Shown: positions 1 to 4,431, counted from the first letter of the stretch. The stretch is 5,164 nt of DNA from a bacterium (GCA_021791015.1 JAJYFH010000054.1:1-5164), one strand, 5' to 3'. Notes: generated from the sequence alone by a model not told the origin. Made by a program: numbers and translations.

Positions 1-1446
1 GGCAACATATTGATGGACATAGGCAACATTTGGATGAGCTGATGAGAAATAACTGTCATGATTCACTGCCGCCATCGCGGAAATCTGAGCAGTGCTAAGA
101 GCGGTGTTATATATCTGCACATCATCAAGGACAGGACTTCCTCCTAAGCCCCATACAGTGCCATTATCTAAAATGGGGCTCGAAAAATCCCGAGCGGTTC
201 CTATGGCAATATTATTTAAATTGTTGGCCGGCGGCGGCGCAGTAGGTTGTACCGTCCCGACTTGGCTGCCGTCTAAAAATAATTTCAAGTTTGTCCCGTC
301 ATATGTTGCAATCAAGTTATGCCAAGTGTTTGTTGAGAGAACGGTCGTCGACGGCCCGACAGTTTGCCATACGCCGTTAGTGTCGTAGCTGATATACGCA
401 TGATTACTGTTATCTATCCAGAGGTTATAGTTGGTATAGTTAAAATCACTAGTACCCTTGTCTACCACAACATAATAATGGCCGCTGCTATAAGCTAGTT
501 TCACCCACGAAGAAATAGAGAAGCTAGCGGTTATATTTAAGTTGGGAGCATCCGGAACTTGTAACATCCTCGTGGGTGTTGCGCTGCAGCCCAAACTTAG
601 AACTCGGCAAAATTCGAAGCCATTTGCAGATTGGTTAAACTGTCCATTACTATAAAGTGAATTGCCAACACTGCCTCCATCGCTTGCTACCATAGATCCA
701 TTATTGCCATTGCCCGAGGAATCATTTGCATTTCCCTCCATCTCCCAGGCGCCTTGCACGCCGCTGTTTACGCTGTAAAAGGTGCCGGTATCGCTTGAGG
801 CATCGGCGGCGTTGGCGTTGCCATAGAACATATAAATGGTGGTGGCGTTCGTGCCTTGATTGACTGTCGGCACCCTGACCCAGATCTTTGTTGTCGGGCT
901 GCCGGAAGTATTGCCGCAAGACTCCCGCCAGTAAGGCAAGGAAGAATATGAAGTGGAGGTAAATCTTAGATCCGTACAATCGTTTTTAAGCTGGCCAGCG
1001 TTTATCAGGTTATAAGTGTTTATGGTAAAGTTGACCTGATAGTCGGTTAGGGCTGATCCCGGATTGGTAATGTTAAGCGGCTCCTTGTAGCTCCAATTAT
1101 ATCCGCCAGATGAAGCGACCCAATCAGTTCCGGGCGTATGGCTGGCAAGCTGAGCCTGGCCGGCTGCAAAGGTAATTTCCGAAGAGGGATCGGCCGTGTA
1201 GTTTGACTGGTTCGCGCTGTTGACCGTCCAGGTTTGGCTTGCTGCCTTTGCGCTTCCACCCGAAAATAAAAATCCCGCTGAACCCAAAACGGTAGCAACA
1301 ACATAAAACAGCAGTACCGCCGCATGGACATGCTGGTGCCATTTGAAACCATGCCACTTTTTGTACCACTTCATTTTGTGCAATGACATATGCAGCCTGA
1401 AAGTGGTGTGAAACCTTATCTGATGCCACGCCTTAATTAAAATCAT
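1..1446 (-). CDS. Secreted DUF2341 + LamG/concanavalin A-like domain surface protein, 3' end outside window
   Basis: The minus frame is open from 1506 to position 1 and has no stop at the window edge, so 482 N-terminal residues are visible and the C-terminus is missing. A basic, His/Trp/Lys-rich N-region (residues 1-41, e.g. KMKWYKKWHGFKWHQHVH) precedes a hydrophobic segment (about 42-61) and a signal-peptidase-like site after SAKA (about 68), so export is likely. Residues about 118-218 match DUF2341 (starts WSYKEPLNITN; contains DLRFTS, LPYW, KIWVRVP, IYMFYGNANAA). Residues about 234-448 match a LamG/laminin-G-3 jelly roll (WEMEGNANDSSGN, ISSWVKL, WHNLIATYDGTNLKLFLDG, LDDVQIYNTALSTAQI). Such domains bind glycans or proteins on cell surfaces; the ligand here is unknown. 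ATG at 1446 was chosen because AGAGGGG lies 8 nt upstream. ATG at 1389 (residue 20) would give a more usual signal-peptide length and is a real alternative. Confidence 0.9.
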   Translation of the reverse strand, partial: MILIKAWHQIRFHTTFRLHMSLHKMKWYKKWHGFKWHQHVHAAVLLFYVVATVLGSAGFLFSGGSAKAASQTWTVNSANQSNYTADPSSEITFAAGQAQLASHTPGTDWVASSGGYNWSYKEPLNITNPGSALTDYQVNFTINTYNLINAGQLKNDCTDLRFTSTSYSSLPYWRESCGNTSGSPTTKIWVRVPTVNQGTNATTIYMFYGNANAADASSDTGTFYSVNSGVQGAWEMEGNANDSSGNGNNGSMVASDGGSVGNSLYSNGQFNQSANGFEFCRVLSLGCSATPTRMLQVPDAPNLNITASFSISSWVKLAYSSGHYYVVVDKGTSDFNYTNYNLWIDNSNHAYISYDTNGVWQTVGPSTTVLSTNTWHNLIATYDGTNLKLFLDGSQVGTVQPTAPPPANNLNNIAIGTARDFSSPILDNGTVWGLGGSPVLDDVQIYNTALSTAQISAMAAVNHDSYFSSAHPNVAYVHQYVA

Positions 1447-1457
1447 TCCTGTTTCCC

Positions 1458-1464
1458 CTCTTCG
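1458..1464 (-). promoter_or_regulatory. Ribosome binding site of the LamG gene
   Basis: On the minus strand AGAGGGG lies 8 nt before ATG 1446, and it is the evidence for that start. A second, perfect AAGGAGG (1497-1503, minus) lies about 50 nt upstream, only 2 nt before an in-frame TTG (1494). That spacing is too short for an ordinary start, so its role is unclear. Confidence 0.55.
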
Positions 1465-1538
1465 GATTTGTTTCTGTTTTTGCTTTCTTATCAAATCCTC
1501 CTTCAGCTAATTTTCTTACACAAAAATTAACTATAAAA

Positions 1539-1566
1539 ATTATAGCAGACCAAACACATTGCGCAA
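1539..1566 (-). promoter_or_regulatory. Extended -10 promoter of the LamG gene
   Basis: Read on the minus strand, TGCTATAAT (1539-1547) is a perfect -10 hexamer with the TGN extension. A weak -35, TTGCGC (1561-1566), lies 16 nt upstream. The predicted transcript start is near 1532, giving a leader of about 85 nt. The promoter sits just after the terminator of the RRM gene, so the LamG gene is an independent transcription unit. Confidence 0.6.
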
Positions 1567-1590
1567 ATGCTTTATTAAGCTAAGTTTCCT

Positions 1591-1636
1591 AAACCAAAAA
1601 GAAGAAACGCTGGTCAGCGTTTCTTCTTTTTGGTTT
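1591..1636 (-). terminator. Perfect 46-bp palindromic terminator of the RRM gene
   Basis: Two 22-nt arms (1591-1612 and 1615-1636) are exact reverse complements around a 2-nt centre. The GC-rich inner part is AAACGCTG/CAGCGTTT and the outer part is an A-rich run pairing with a T-rich run. Only 8 nt separate it from the RRM stop codon. On the minus strand the stem is followed by TTCTTTTTGG, as expected for intrinsic termination; the symmetry means it could also stop plus-strand transcription. Confidence 0.85.
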
Positions 1637-1644
1637 CACAGATT

Positions 1645-1917
1645 TTAGTATCTGTTTGGTCTGGGCTCTTTTGGCCTGGATACGTTGACAACGATTGTTC
1701 GTCCATCGACCTCTTTACCGTTCATTTCAGCAATAGCTTTTTCAGCTGTTGCGTCATCAGCCATGGTAACGAAACCAAAGCCTTTTGAACGTCCGGAGAA
1801 CTTGTCCGAGATAACTTTTGCCTCGGACACTTCCCCGATACCGGAGAACATCTCGGCTAAAGAATCATCAGTCACACTGTAAGGAAGATTCCCTACGTAT
1901 AGCTTGTTCTTTTCCAT
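1645..1917 (-). CDS. RRM-domain RNA-binding protein (glycine-poor, 90 aa)
   Basis: A single RNA recognition motif fills nearly the whole 90-aa protein. RNP2 is LYVGNL (residues 6-11) and RNP1 is KGFGFVTM (45-52), with aromatic residues Y7, F47 and F49 at the RNA-stacking positions. The spacing and the end of the fold (GRTIVVNVSRP, 72-82) fit the beta-alpha-beta-beta-alpha-beta order of bacterial RRM proteins. In cyanobacteria such proteins are often cold-induced and bind single-stranded RNA; a role as RNA chaperone or in mRNA localisation or turnover is inferred here. The tail PKEPRPNRY is short and lacks the glycine-rich extension of plant homologues. ATG 1917 is preferred over an in-frame TTG at 1944 because AAAGGAG sits 4 nt upstream and the RRM begins right after it. 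The gene is monocistronic, with its own promoter and terminator. Confidence 0.95.
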   Translation of the reverse strand: MEKNKLYVGNLPYSVTDDSLAEMFSGIGEVSEAKVISDKFSGRSKGFGFVTMADDATAEKAIAEMNGKEVDGRTIVVNVSRPKEPRPNRY

Positions 1918-1921
1918 CTTG

Positions 1922-1945
1922 CTCCTTTGCCTTTTTGCGGGCAAA
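1922..1945 (-). promoter_or_regulatory. RBS with adjoining hairpin in the RRM leader
   Basis: Minus-strand AAAGGAG (1922-1928) is the ribosome binding site of the RRM gene. Its first three bases also form the end of a 6-bp stem, TTTGCC (1940-1945) pairing with GGCAAA (1926-1931), across an 8-nt loop. The hairpin could partly hide the site and so tune translation, for instance with temperature. The stem is visible in the sequence; the regulatory role is inference. Confidence 0.4.
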
Positions 1946-2040
1946 CTTAGTTGATATAGCAGAACCCTTACGAAATCCCCGGGTAATGCTTTAGATTTTT
2001 TCTAATTTGATACCGAGTCCTTCTCTCTAGTTCTTGCCTT

Positions 2041-2068
2041 ATTATAAACTTTTTTTGCCGGAAGTCAA
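2041..2068 (-). promoter_or_regulatory. Promoter of the RRM gene
   Basis: On the minus strand TTGACT (2063-2068, 5 of 6 to consensus) and TATAAT (2041-2046, perfect) are 16 nt apart. Transcription would begin near 2034, giving an untranslated leader of about 115 nt before ATG 1917. The left target duplication of the insertion sequence begins only 4 nt beyond the -35 box, so everything upstream of this promoter is now IS DNA. Confidence 0.75.
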
Positions 2069-2072
2069 TGAG

Positions 2073-2086
2073 ATTTGCCATGAATT
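2073..2086 (+). repeat. Left 14-bp target-site duplication of the IS481-like element
   Basis: ATTTGCCATGAATT here is repeated exactly, in the same orientation, at 3129-3142. The two copies bracket the insertion sequence. IS481-family elements are known for longer and variable duplications, so 14 bp is plausible. An end could shift by one base, because the element's boundary base is ambiguous. Confidence 0.8.
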
Positions 2087-2091
2087 TGTAA

Positions 2092-2113
2092 AGGTCTCGA
2101 GCATCTTGGACAC
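2092..2113 (+). repeat. Left terminal inverted repeat of the IS
   Basis: This 22-bp end pairs with 3102-3123 with only two adjacent mismatches (TC versus CT, five bases before GAGC). The inner 17 bp, TCGAGCATCTTGGACAC, are identical and are the likely transposase binding site. Confidence 0.85.
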
Positions 2114-2132
2114 ATTCATCTAAAATGAAAGG

Positions 2133-3101
2133 ATGAAAGTGAGCAAGAAGAATATGACAAACAAACAACTCGAGGTCTATGGAGCCAGAATTAGGTATGC
2201 CTGGTTTCGGAAAGCAGAAGAATTAGGTAGCGTCAGTGAAGCATGCAAGTACTATGGAGTTCCAAGAAGCAGCTATTACTACTGGCACAGAAGATGGCTA
2301 GAGTCAGGTAAAAAGATGATAAGCCTCTATGACAGACCAAAGATAGCATATTCCCATCCCAATCAAATTGAAGGTTCCGAGAAAGAGTTAGTCCTGTCCC
2401 TTCGAAAGACAACCGGCTATGGCAAATACAATCTTTCTTACGTTCTTGAAAGAGATCACGGAATAAAGCTGTCTCCAACCGGCATCAATAACCTTTTAGG
2501 AAGGGAGAACAAGCTAAAGAAACAAAAGAGAAGAAAAAGAACCAGGAGACTTAATGATTATGTATATTATCCGGGAGAAAGACTTCAGCTAGACGTAAAG
2601 CACTGGAAGAGAGTGGCTTACCAGTATGACATAATTGATTGCGCTACCAGGATTAAGTACAAAAGGCTTTATGATAACTTTACCCCGGAGAACACTGTTA
2701 ACTTCCTGAAGAGAGCCGAGAGGTTCTTTGCCCCTGCTTTCAGTATTCATGCTGTTCAGACCGATAATGGTATTGAGAATACATATGCTCAGTTCCCTCA
2801 TACTAAAGTGAAGCATCCTGTTGATGTCTGCTTGGAGAGTAGAGGTATCGAGCACATCCTCATTAAAGCCAGCTCGCCCCATTTAAACGGCTTTATTGAA
2901 AGGAGCCATGGAGTTGATAAGAGAGGGTTTAAGCATACCGGTAAGCGGATGACTTACGAGAATCTGAATGAGTTTCTGACGGTTGACTGCAAGAGATATA
3001 ATACCTACAGACCGCACCAGTCTTTAGGTATGAAGACACCGCTTGAATACTTAAATAGCTTACCCGGATTTGAACATGCTACAATAGATTTTAATGTATG
3101 A
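2133..3101 (+). CDS. IS481-family DDE transposase
   Basis: The 322-aa protein has an N-terminal helix-turn-helix (about 20-56, GSVSEACKYYGVPRSSYYYW), a basic linker rich in Lys/Arg (about 127-139) and an rve/RNase H-fold integrase core. The catalytic acidic residues are D154 (QLDVKH), D211 (VQTDNGIEN) and E256 (GFIERSH), followed by the typical YRPHQSLGMKTPLEYL near the C-terminus (about 293-309). It cuts and joins the ends of its own element. All key residues and the full length are present, so it is probably active. The second Asp and the Glu are 44 residues apart, more than the roughly 35 usual in IS3/IS481 relatives, with the extra residues around 217-232. ATG 2133 has no well-spaced RBS; ATG 2154 (residue 8) is an alternative, and a 3-codon ATG AAA GGA TGA overlaps the first start. 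Confidence 0.95.
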   Translation: MKVSKKNMTNKQLEVYGARIRYAWFRKAEELGSVSEACKYYGVPRSSYYYWHRRWLESGKKMISLYDRPKIAYSHPNQIEGSEKELVLSLRKTTGYGKYNLSYVLERDHGIKLSPTGINNLLGRENKLKKQKRRKRTRRLNDYVYYPGERLQLDVKHWKRVAYQYDIIDCATRIKYKRLYDNFTPENTVNFLKRAERFFAPAFSIHAVQTDNGIENTYAQFPHTKVKHPVDVCLESRGIEHILIKASSPHLNGFIERSHGVDKRGFKHTGKRMTYENLNEFLTVDCKRYNTYRPHQSLGMKTPLEYLNSLPGFEHATIDFNV

Positions 3102-3123
3102 GTGTCCAAGATGCTCGAAGCCT
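3102..3123 (+). repeat. Right terminal inverted repeat of the IS
   Basis: Reverse complement of the left end in 20 of 22 positions. It begins directly after the TGA stop of the transposase, so coding sequence and recombination site abut without overlap. Confidence 0.85.
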
Positions 3124-3128
3124 CGACC

Positions 3129-3142
3129 ATTTGCCATGAATT
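3129..3142 (+). repeat. Right 14-bp target-site duplication
   Basis: Second exact copy of ATTTGCCATGAATT, in the same orientation as 2073-2086. Removing 2087-3142 in thought restores a continuous spacer between the MGMT-like gene's 3' end and the RRM promoter. Confidence 0.8.
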
Positions 3143-3162
3143 CAAAAACCTCGTTCTCGTTG

Positions 3163-3513
3163 TCATTCCGGCCTGTCCGTCCGGCAGGGATAACAAACAA
3201 GGTTTTCGGATTCACAATTTCCTTTGTGAAGGCATTTCTGTATATCAACCTTTGCACCGGAAAATATTGCCCCCTCTTCTGCCAGCCTTTTTCTTTGCCC
3301 CGCCAAACCTCCGAAAGCATAGTTTTCAGCCAATTTGCCTTGCGAACTTACTACTCGATAGCAAGGGATTTTCTCGGGATCAGGGTTTTGGTGCAAGATA
3401 CGTCCGACTTGGCGCGGATGAACACCGGTAATCTTTCCAATCTGCCCATAGGTCATGACTTTACCCGGCGGAATCATTCTCACAATTTCATAAACCCTGT
3501 CTCTTGTATCCAT
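3163..3513 (-). CDS. MGMT/alkyltransferase-like DNA-binding protein, PCYR active-site variant
   Basis: This 116-aa protein is the lone C-terminal domain of O6-alkylguanine-DNA alkyltransferases (PF01035), with no N-terminal domain. Visible family residues include IPPGKVMTYGQI (Y22, helix start), PRQVGRIL with R34 at the arginine-finger position, N43 in QNP, C51 in PCYRVV, NYAFGG (64-69) and E80 in the AEEG motif. The family flips damaged guanines out of the helix; true enzymes transfer the alkyl group to the Cys of PCHR, while ATL proteins have Trp there and only flag damage. Here the Cys is kept but the next His is Tyr (Y52), so activity is uncertain. The tail after about residue 95 (Cys/Arg-rich) is not family-like and runs into a palindromic repeat. 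ATG 3513 was chosen because the domain starts there; ATG 3561 is in frame, and neither has a clear RBS. Confidence 0.85.
   Translation of the reverse strand: MDTRDRVYEIVRMIPPGKVMTYGQIGKITGVHPRQVGRILHQNPDPEKIPCYRVVSSQGKLAENYAFGGLAGQRKRLAEEGAIFSGAKVDIQKCLHKGNCESENLVCYPCRTDRPE
3172..3188. repeat. Short GC-rich imperfect palindrome
   Basis: CCTGTCCGTCCGGCAGG can form a 6-bp stem (including one G-U pair) with a 5-nt loop, in otherwise AT-rich DNA. It codes for the last residues of the MGMT-like protein (PCRTDR) and stands about 43 bp from the insertion sequence. It resembles small dispersed palindromes of the REP type; only one copy is visible here, so that is a guess. It has no T-run and is not a convincing terminator. 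Confidence 0.35.
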
Positions 3514-3576
3514 AATGTAAATATATACTGCCTGGAAGACCCTACAAAATCTGTCCGGCATGATTTTTCATTGTAT

Positions 3577-3604
3577 ATTATCTTAATTCATTCACATACT
3601 GCAA
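3577..3604 (-). promoter_or_regulatory. Candidate promoter of the MGMT-like gene
   Basis: On the minus strand GATAAT (3577-3582, 5 of 6) lies 16 nt downstream of a weak -35, TTGCAG (3599-3604). Transcription would begin near 3570, either almost at ATG 3561 or 57 nt before ATG 3513. Operator copy 1 lies about 27 bp upstream of the -35 box, a position more typical of an activator or of looping than of simple blocking. Confidence 0.4.
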
Positions 3605-3630
3605 CCCAACTCAAAACCAACTCGCCGTAA

Positions 3631-3648
3631 ACTAAACTAAAGTAGTTT
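3631..3648 (+). promoter_or_regulatory. Operator-like 18-mer, copy 1
   Basis: Exact ACTAAACTAAAGTAGTTT. The dyad AAACTA-AAG-TAGTTT extends to 7-bp arms here. This copy lies in the spacer upstream of the MGMT-like gene and is the nearest one to its candidate promoter. Probable target of the TrpR-like protein encoded next door (inference). Confidence 0.65.
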
Positions 3649-3720
3649 ATCTAATCATTACCACCGCAATAATTTTCAATTTTTCCATATTCCCTGTAAA
3701 TTGGATCGGGTTGCTATGTT

Positions 3721-3745
3721 TAACTAAACTAAAGTAGTTTAGTTA
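3721..3745 (+). promoter_or_regulatory. Operator-like 18-mer, copy 2, inside a perfect 25-bp palindrome
   Basis: The 18-mer (3723-3740) is embedded in two perfect 11-bp arms, TAACTAAACTA and TAGTTTAGTTA, around AAG. This is the most symmetric of the five copies. The last three bases are the TAA stop codon of the TrpR-like gene read on the other strand. The RNA could fold into an AT-only stem, but no T-run follows, so an operator role is favoured over a terminator. Confidence 0.65.
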
Positions 3746-4114
3746 TCTGATTTTTATACCTTTATATCTTAAAGGAGGCCGCTTTTCTGACGGTTTTCTT
3801 TTTGGTGGCTTTATGGCTTTCGTGCTTTTTTGAAAACCGTAGCCGCACTTTGTACTGATCCGAGCCACCGTTACGGAACTCATACTGGTTTCTAACATAA
3901 TATCGGCATATGATTTTCCTTGGCTGACCATTGTTAGGACTTTGTGGCGCCTGCCCATGTCATTTATTTCCCTTGGTGTAAGTATTTTATCAAAAATAGC
4001 CTCGACGTCCTTCCTGTTTTTGCAACTTAGAAGAGAATCAACCACCGCTTCAATGTCCTTCTTGTGCCAAACCAATCGCCTGCCCGAATATCTATTTTTA
4101 CTAACATTTTCCAT
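3743..4114 (-). CDS. TrpR/YerC-family transcriptional repressor
   Basis: The 123-aa protein carries the TrpR-superfamily core: a helix with LLSCKNRKDVEAIFDKILT (28-46), then PREINDMGRRHKVLTMVSQG (47-66) and a helix-turn-helix, KSYADIMLETSMSSVTVARIS (67-87). Residues T46, R56 and R85 align with T44, R54 and R84 of E. coli TrpR, which contact tryptophan. The B. subtilis YerC type keeps similar residues, so this alone does not show tryptophan binding. The tail (96-123, KPPKRKP, EKRPP, KGIKIR) is strongly basic and longer than in TrpR (108 aa) or YerC; it may add non-specific DNA contact. Five copies of an inverted repeat surround the gene, one 11 nt upstream of its start and one overlapping its stop, which suggests self-repression. 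There is no Shine-Dalgarno before ATG 4114, so a leaderless message is likely. Confidence 0.88.
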   Translation of the reverse strand: MENVSKNRYSGRRLVWHKKDIEAVVDSLLSCKNRKDVEAIFDKILTPREINDMGRRHKVLTMVSQGKSYADIMLETSMSSVTVARISTKCGYGFQKSTKAIKPPKRKPSEKRPPLRYKGIKIR

Positions 4115-4120
4115 AATAAT

Positions 4121-4149
4121 ACTTTACTAAACTAAAGTAGTTTTAGCAA
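4121..4149 (-). promoter_or_regulatory. Candidate leaderless promoter of the TrpR-like gene
   Basis: On the minus strand TTGCTA (4144-4149, 4 of 6) and TAAAGT (4121-4126, 4 of 6) are 17 nt apart. The expected start is about 7 nt further on, at the A of ATG 4114, which agrees with the missing RBS. Operator copy 3 fills the spacer between the boxes. The hexamers are only fair; their geometry is the main support. Confidence 0.4.
4126..4143 (+). promoter_or_regulatory. Operator-like 18-mer, copy 3
   Basis: Exact ACTAAACTAAAGTAGTTT with 6-bp dyad arms. It lies 11 nt before the TrpR-like start codon and between the candidate -35 and -10 boxes. A protein bound here would exclude RNA polymerase, the usual arrangement for autorepression. 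Confidence 0.7.
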
Positions 4150-4209
4150 AGGTTTTTATATCAAACTTCTTATATCAGCCGCTATGAACATATTTCTTCT
4201 CGGCACTAA

Positions 4210-4227
4210 ACTAAACTAAAGTAGTTT
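4210..4227 (+). promoter_or_regulatory. Operator-like 18-mer, copy 4
   Basis: Exact ACTAAACTAAAGTAGTTT, preceded by a further CTAAA unit, so the left side reads as three CTAAA repeats. It lies 84 bp from copy 3, eight turns of B-DNA, so the two sites face the same side of the helix. A single half-site AAACTA follows at 4239-4244. Confidence 0.65.
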
Positions 4228-4244
4228 TGATAAATTATAAACTA

Positions 4245-4277
4245 CCCCGCCGTCAGAGCGGACGGGGAAATTTTTTT
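4245..4277 (+). terminator. GC-rich hairpin followed by a T-run, plus-strand orientation
   Basis: CCCCGCCG (4245-4252) pairs with CGGACGGGG (4259-4267) through a 5-bp stem, an A bulge and a 3-bp stem, with loop TCAGAG. After AAA comes T7 (4271-4277). The T-run fits termination of plus-strand RNA, but no plus-strand gene lies between the transposase and this site. On the minus strand, after DUF72, it is followed only by TAGTTTATAATTT and would be weak. It may end an unseen plus-strand RNA or act as a poor terminator for DUF72. Confidence 0.5.
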
Positions 4278-4381
4278 CTATTATAAAGCTCCACTTAAGT
4301 GAAACACCTGCCTCTATTCTTTCAATATCAAAAAGGGCATTAGAGAGAATAACGATCAAAATTAAAATCTAAAGTACTTAA

Positions 4382-4399
4382 ACTAAACTAAAGTAGTTT
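4382..4399 (+). promoter_or_regulatory. Operator-like 18-mer, copy 5
   Basis: Exact ACTAAACTAAAGTAGTTT with 7-bp dyad arms, 32 bp beyond the DUF72 stop codon. No promoter is evident at this copy, so it may act as an auxiliary operator for looping to copies 3 and 4. Confidence 0.65.
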
Positions 4400-4431
4400 A
4401 TGGCATCAACTTCTTGCAGCTGTACTGGTGT

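Larger units (their letters stand above)
2087..3128 (+). mobile_element. Complete IS481-family insertion sequence (about 1.04 kb)
   Basis: The element carries one transposase gene and inverted ends: 2092-2113 and 3102-3123 match in 20 of 22 positions, including TCGAGCATCTTGGACAC without mismatch. A 14-bp direct repeat flanks it. The left end starts TGT, as is typical of IS481. The outermost 5 bp match less well between the two ends. The transposase stop codon touches the right inverted repeat and the start lies 19 bp inside the left one, so there is no cargo. The intact gene, matched ends and undecayed duplication suggest a fairly recent insertion. Confidence 0.88.
4115..4431. other. 317-bp non-coding regulatory interval between TrpR-like and DUF72 genes
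   Basis: This gap holds operator copies 3, 4 and 5, the candidate repressor promoter, the hairpin at 4245-4277 and a 10-bp palindrome CACTTAAGTG (4292-4301). I found no credible gene: the plus ORF at 4184-4219 has 11 codons and ends inside an operator. It is very AT-rich apart from the hairpin. Confidence 0.7.

Noticed and set aside
92..388. 98-codon plus-strand ORF
   Set aside because: It lies opposite the LamG domain, whose minus frame gives clear family motifs; the plus product resembles nothing.
722..1429. Three minus-strand ORFs in other frames (722-979, 1047-1352, 1124-1429)
   Set aside because: They overlap the 482-codon minus frame that encodes the signal, DUF2341 and LamG domains; that frame reaches the window edge without a stop.
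1546..1663. 10-bp inverted repeat CAGACCAAAC / GTTTGGTCTG flanking the terminator
   Set aside because: One arm is coding sequence of the RRM tail and the other lies in a promoter spacer; 98 nt apart, it is probably chance.
1918..1944. TTG start at 1944 adding nine residues (MPAKRQRSK) to the RRM protein
   Set aside because: The ATG at 1917 has an ideal RBS, and the added codons fall in the RBS hairpin.
3005..3320. Minus ORFs spanning the right end of the IS
   Set aside because: They join transposase antisense, inverted repeat and the MGMT-like gene out of frame, so they arise from the insertion by chance.
3094..3630. 178-codon plus-strand ORF
   Set aside because: It is antisense to the MGMT-like gene and crosses the IS end and an operator; no domain or RBS is visible.
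3721..3745. 25-bp palindrome as the terminator of the TrpR-like gene
   Set aside because: The stem is almost entirely A-T and no T-run follows on the minus strand; four other copies of its core point to protein binding instead.
4184..4219. 11-codon plus ORF in the regulatory gap
   Set aside because: No RBS, and it ends in an operator copy; too short to support.
3628..4400. CRISPR array or regular iterons
   Set aside because: Repeats are 18 bp, spaced 92, 403, 84 and 172 bp, with a gene in between; spacers are irregular and no cas or rep gene is present.
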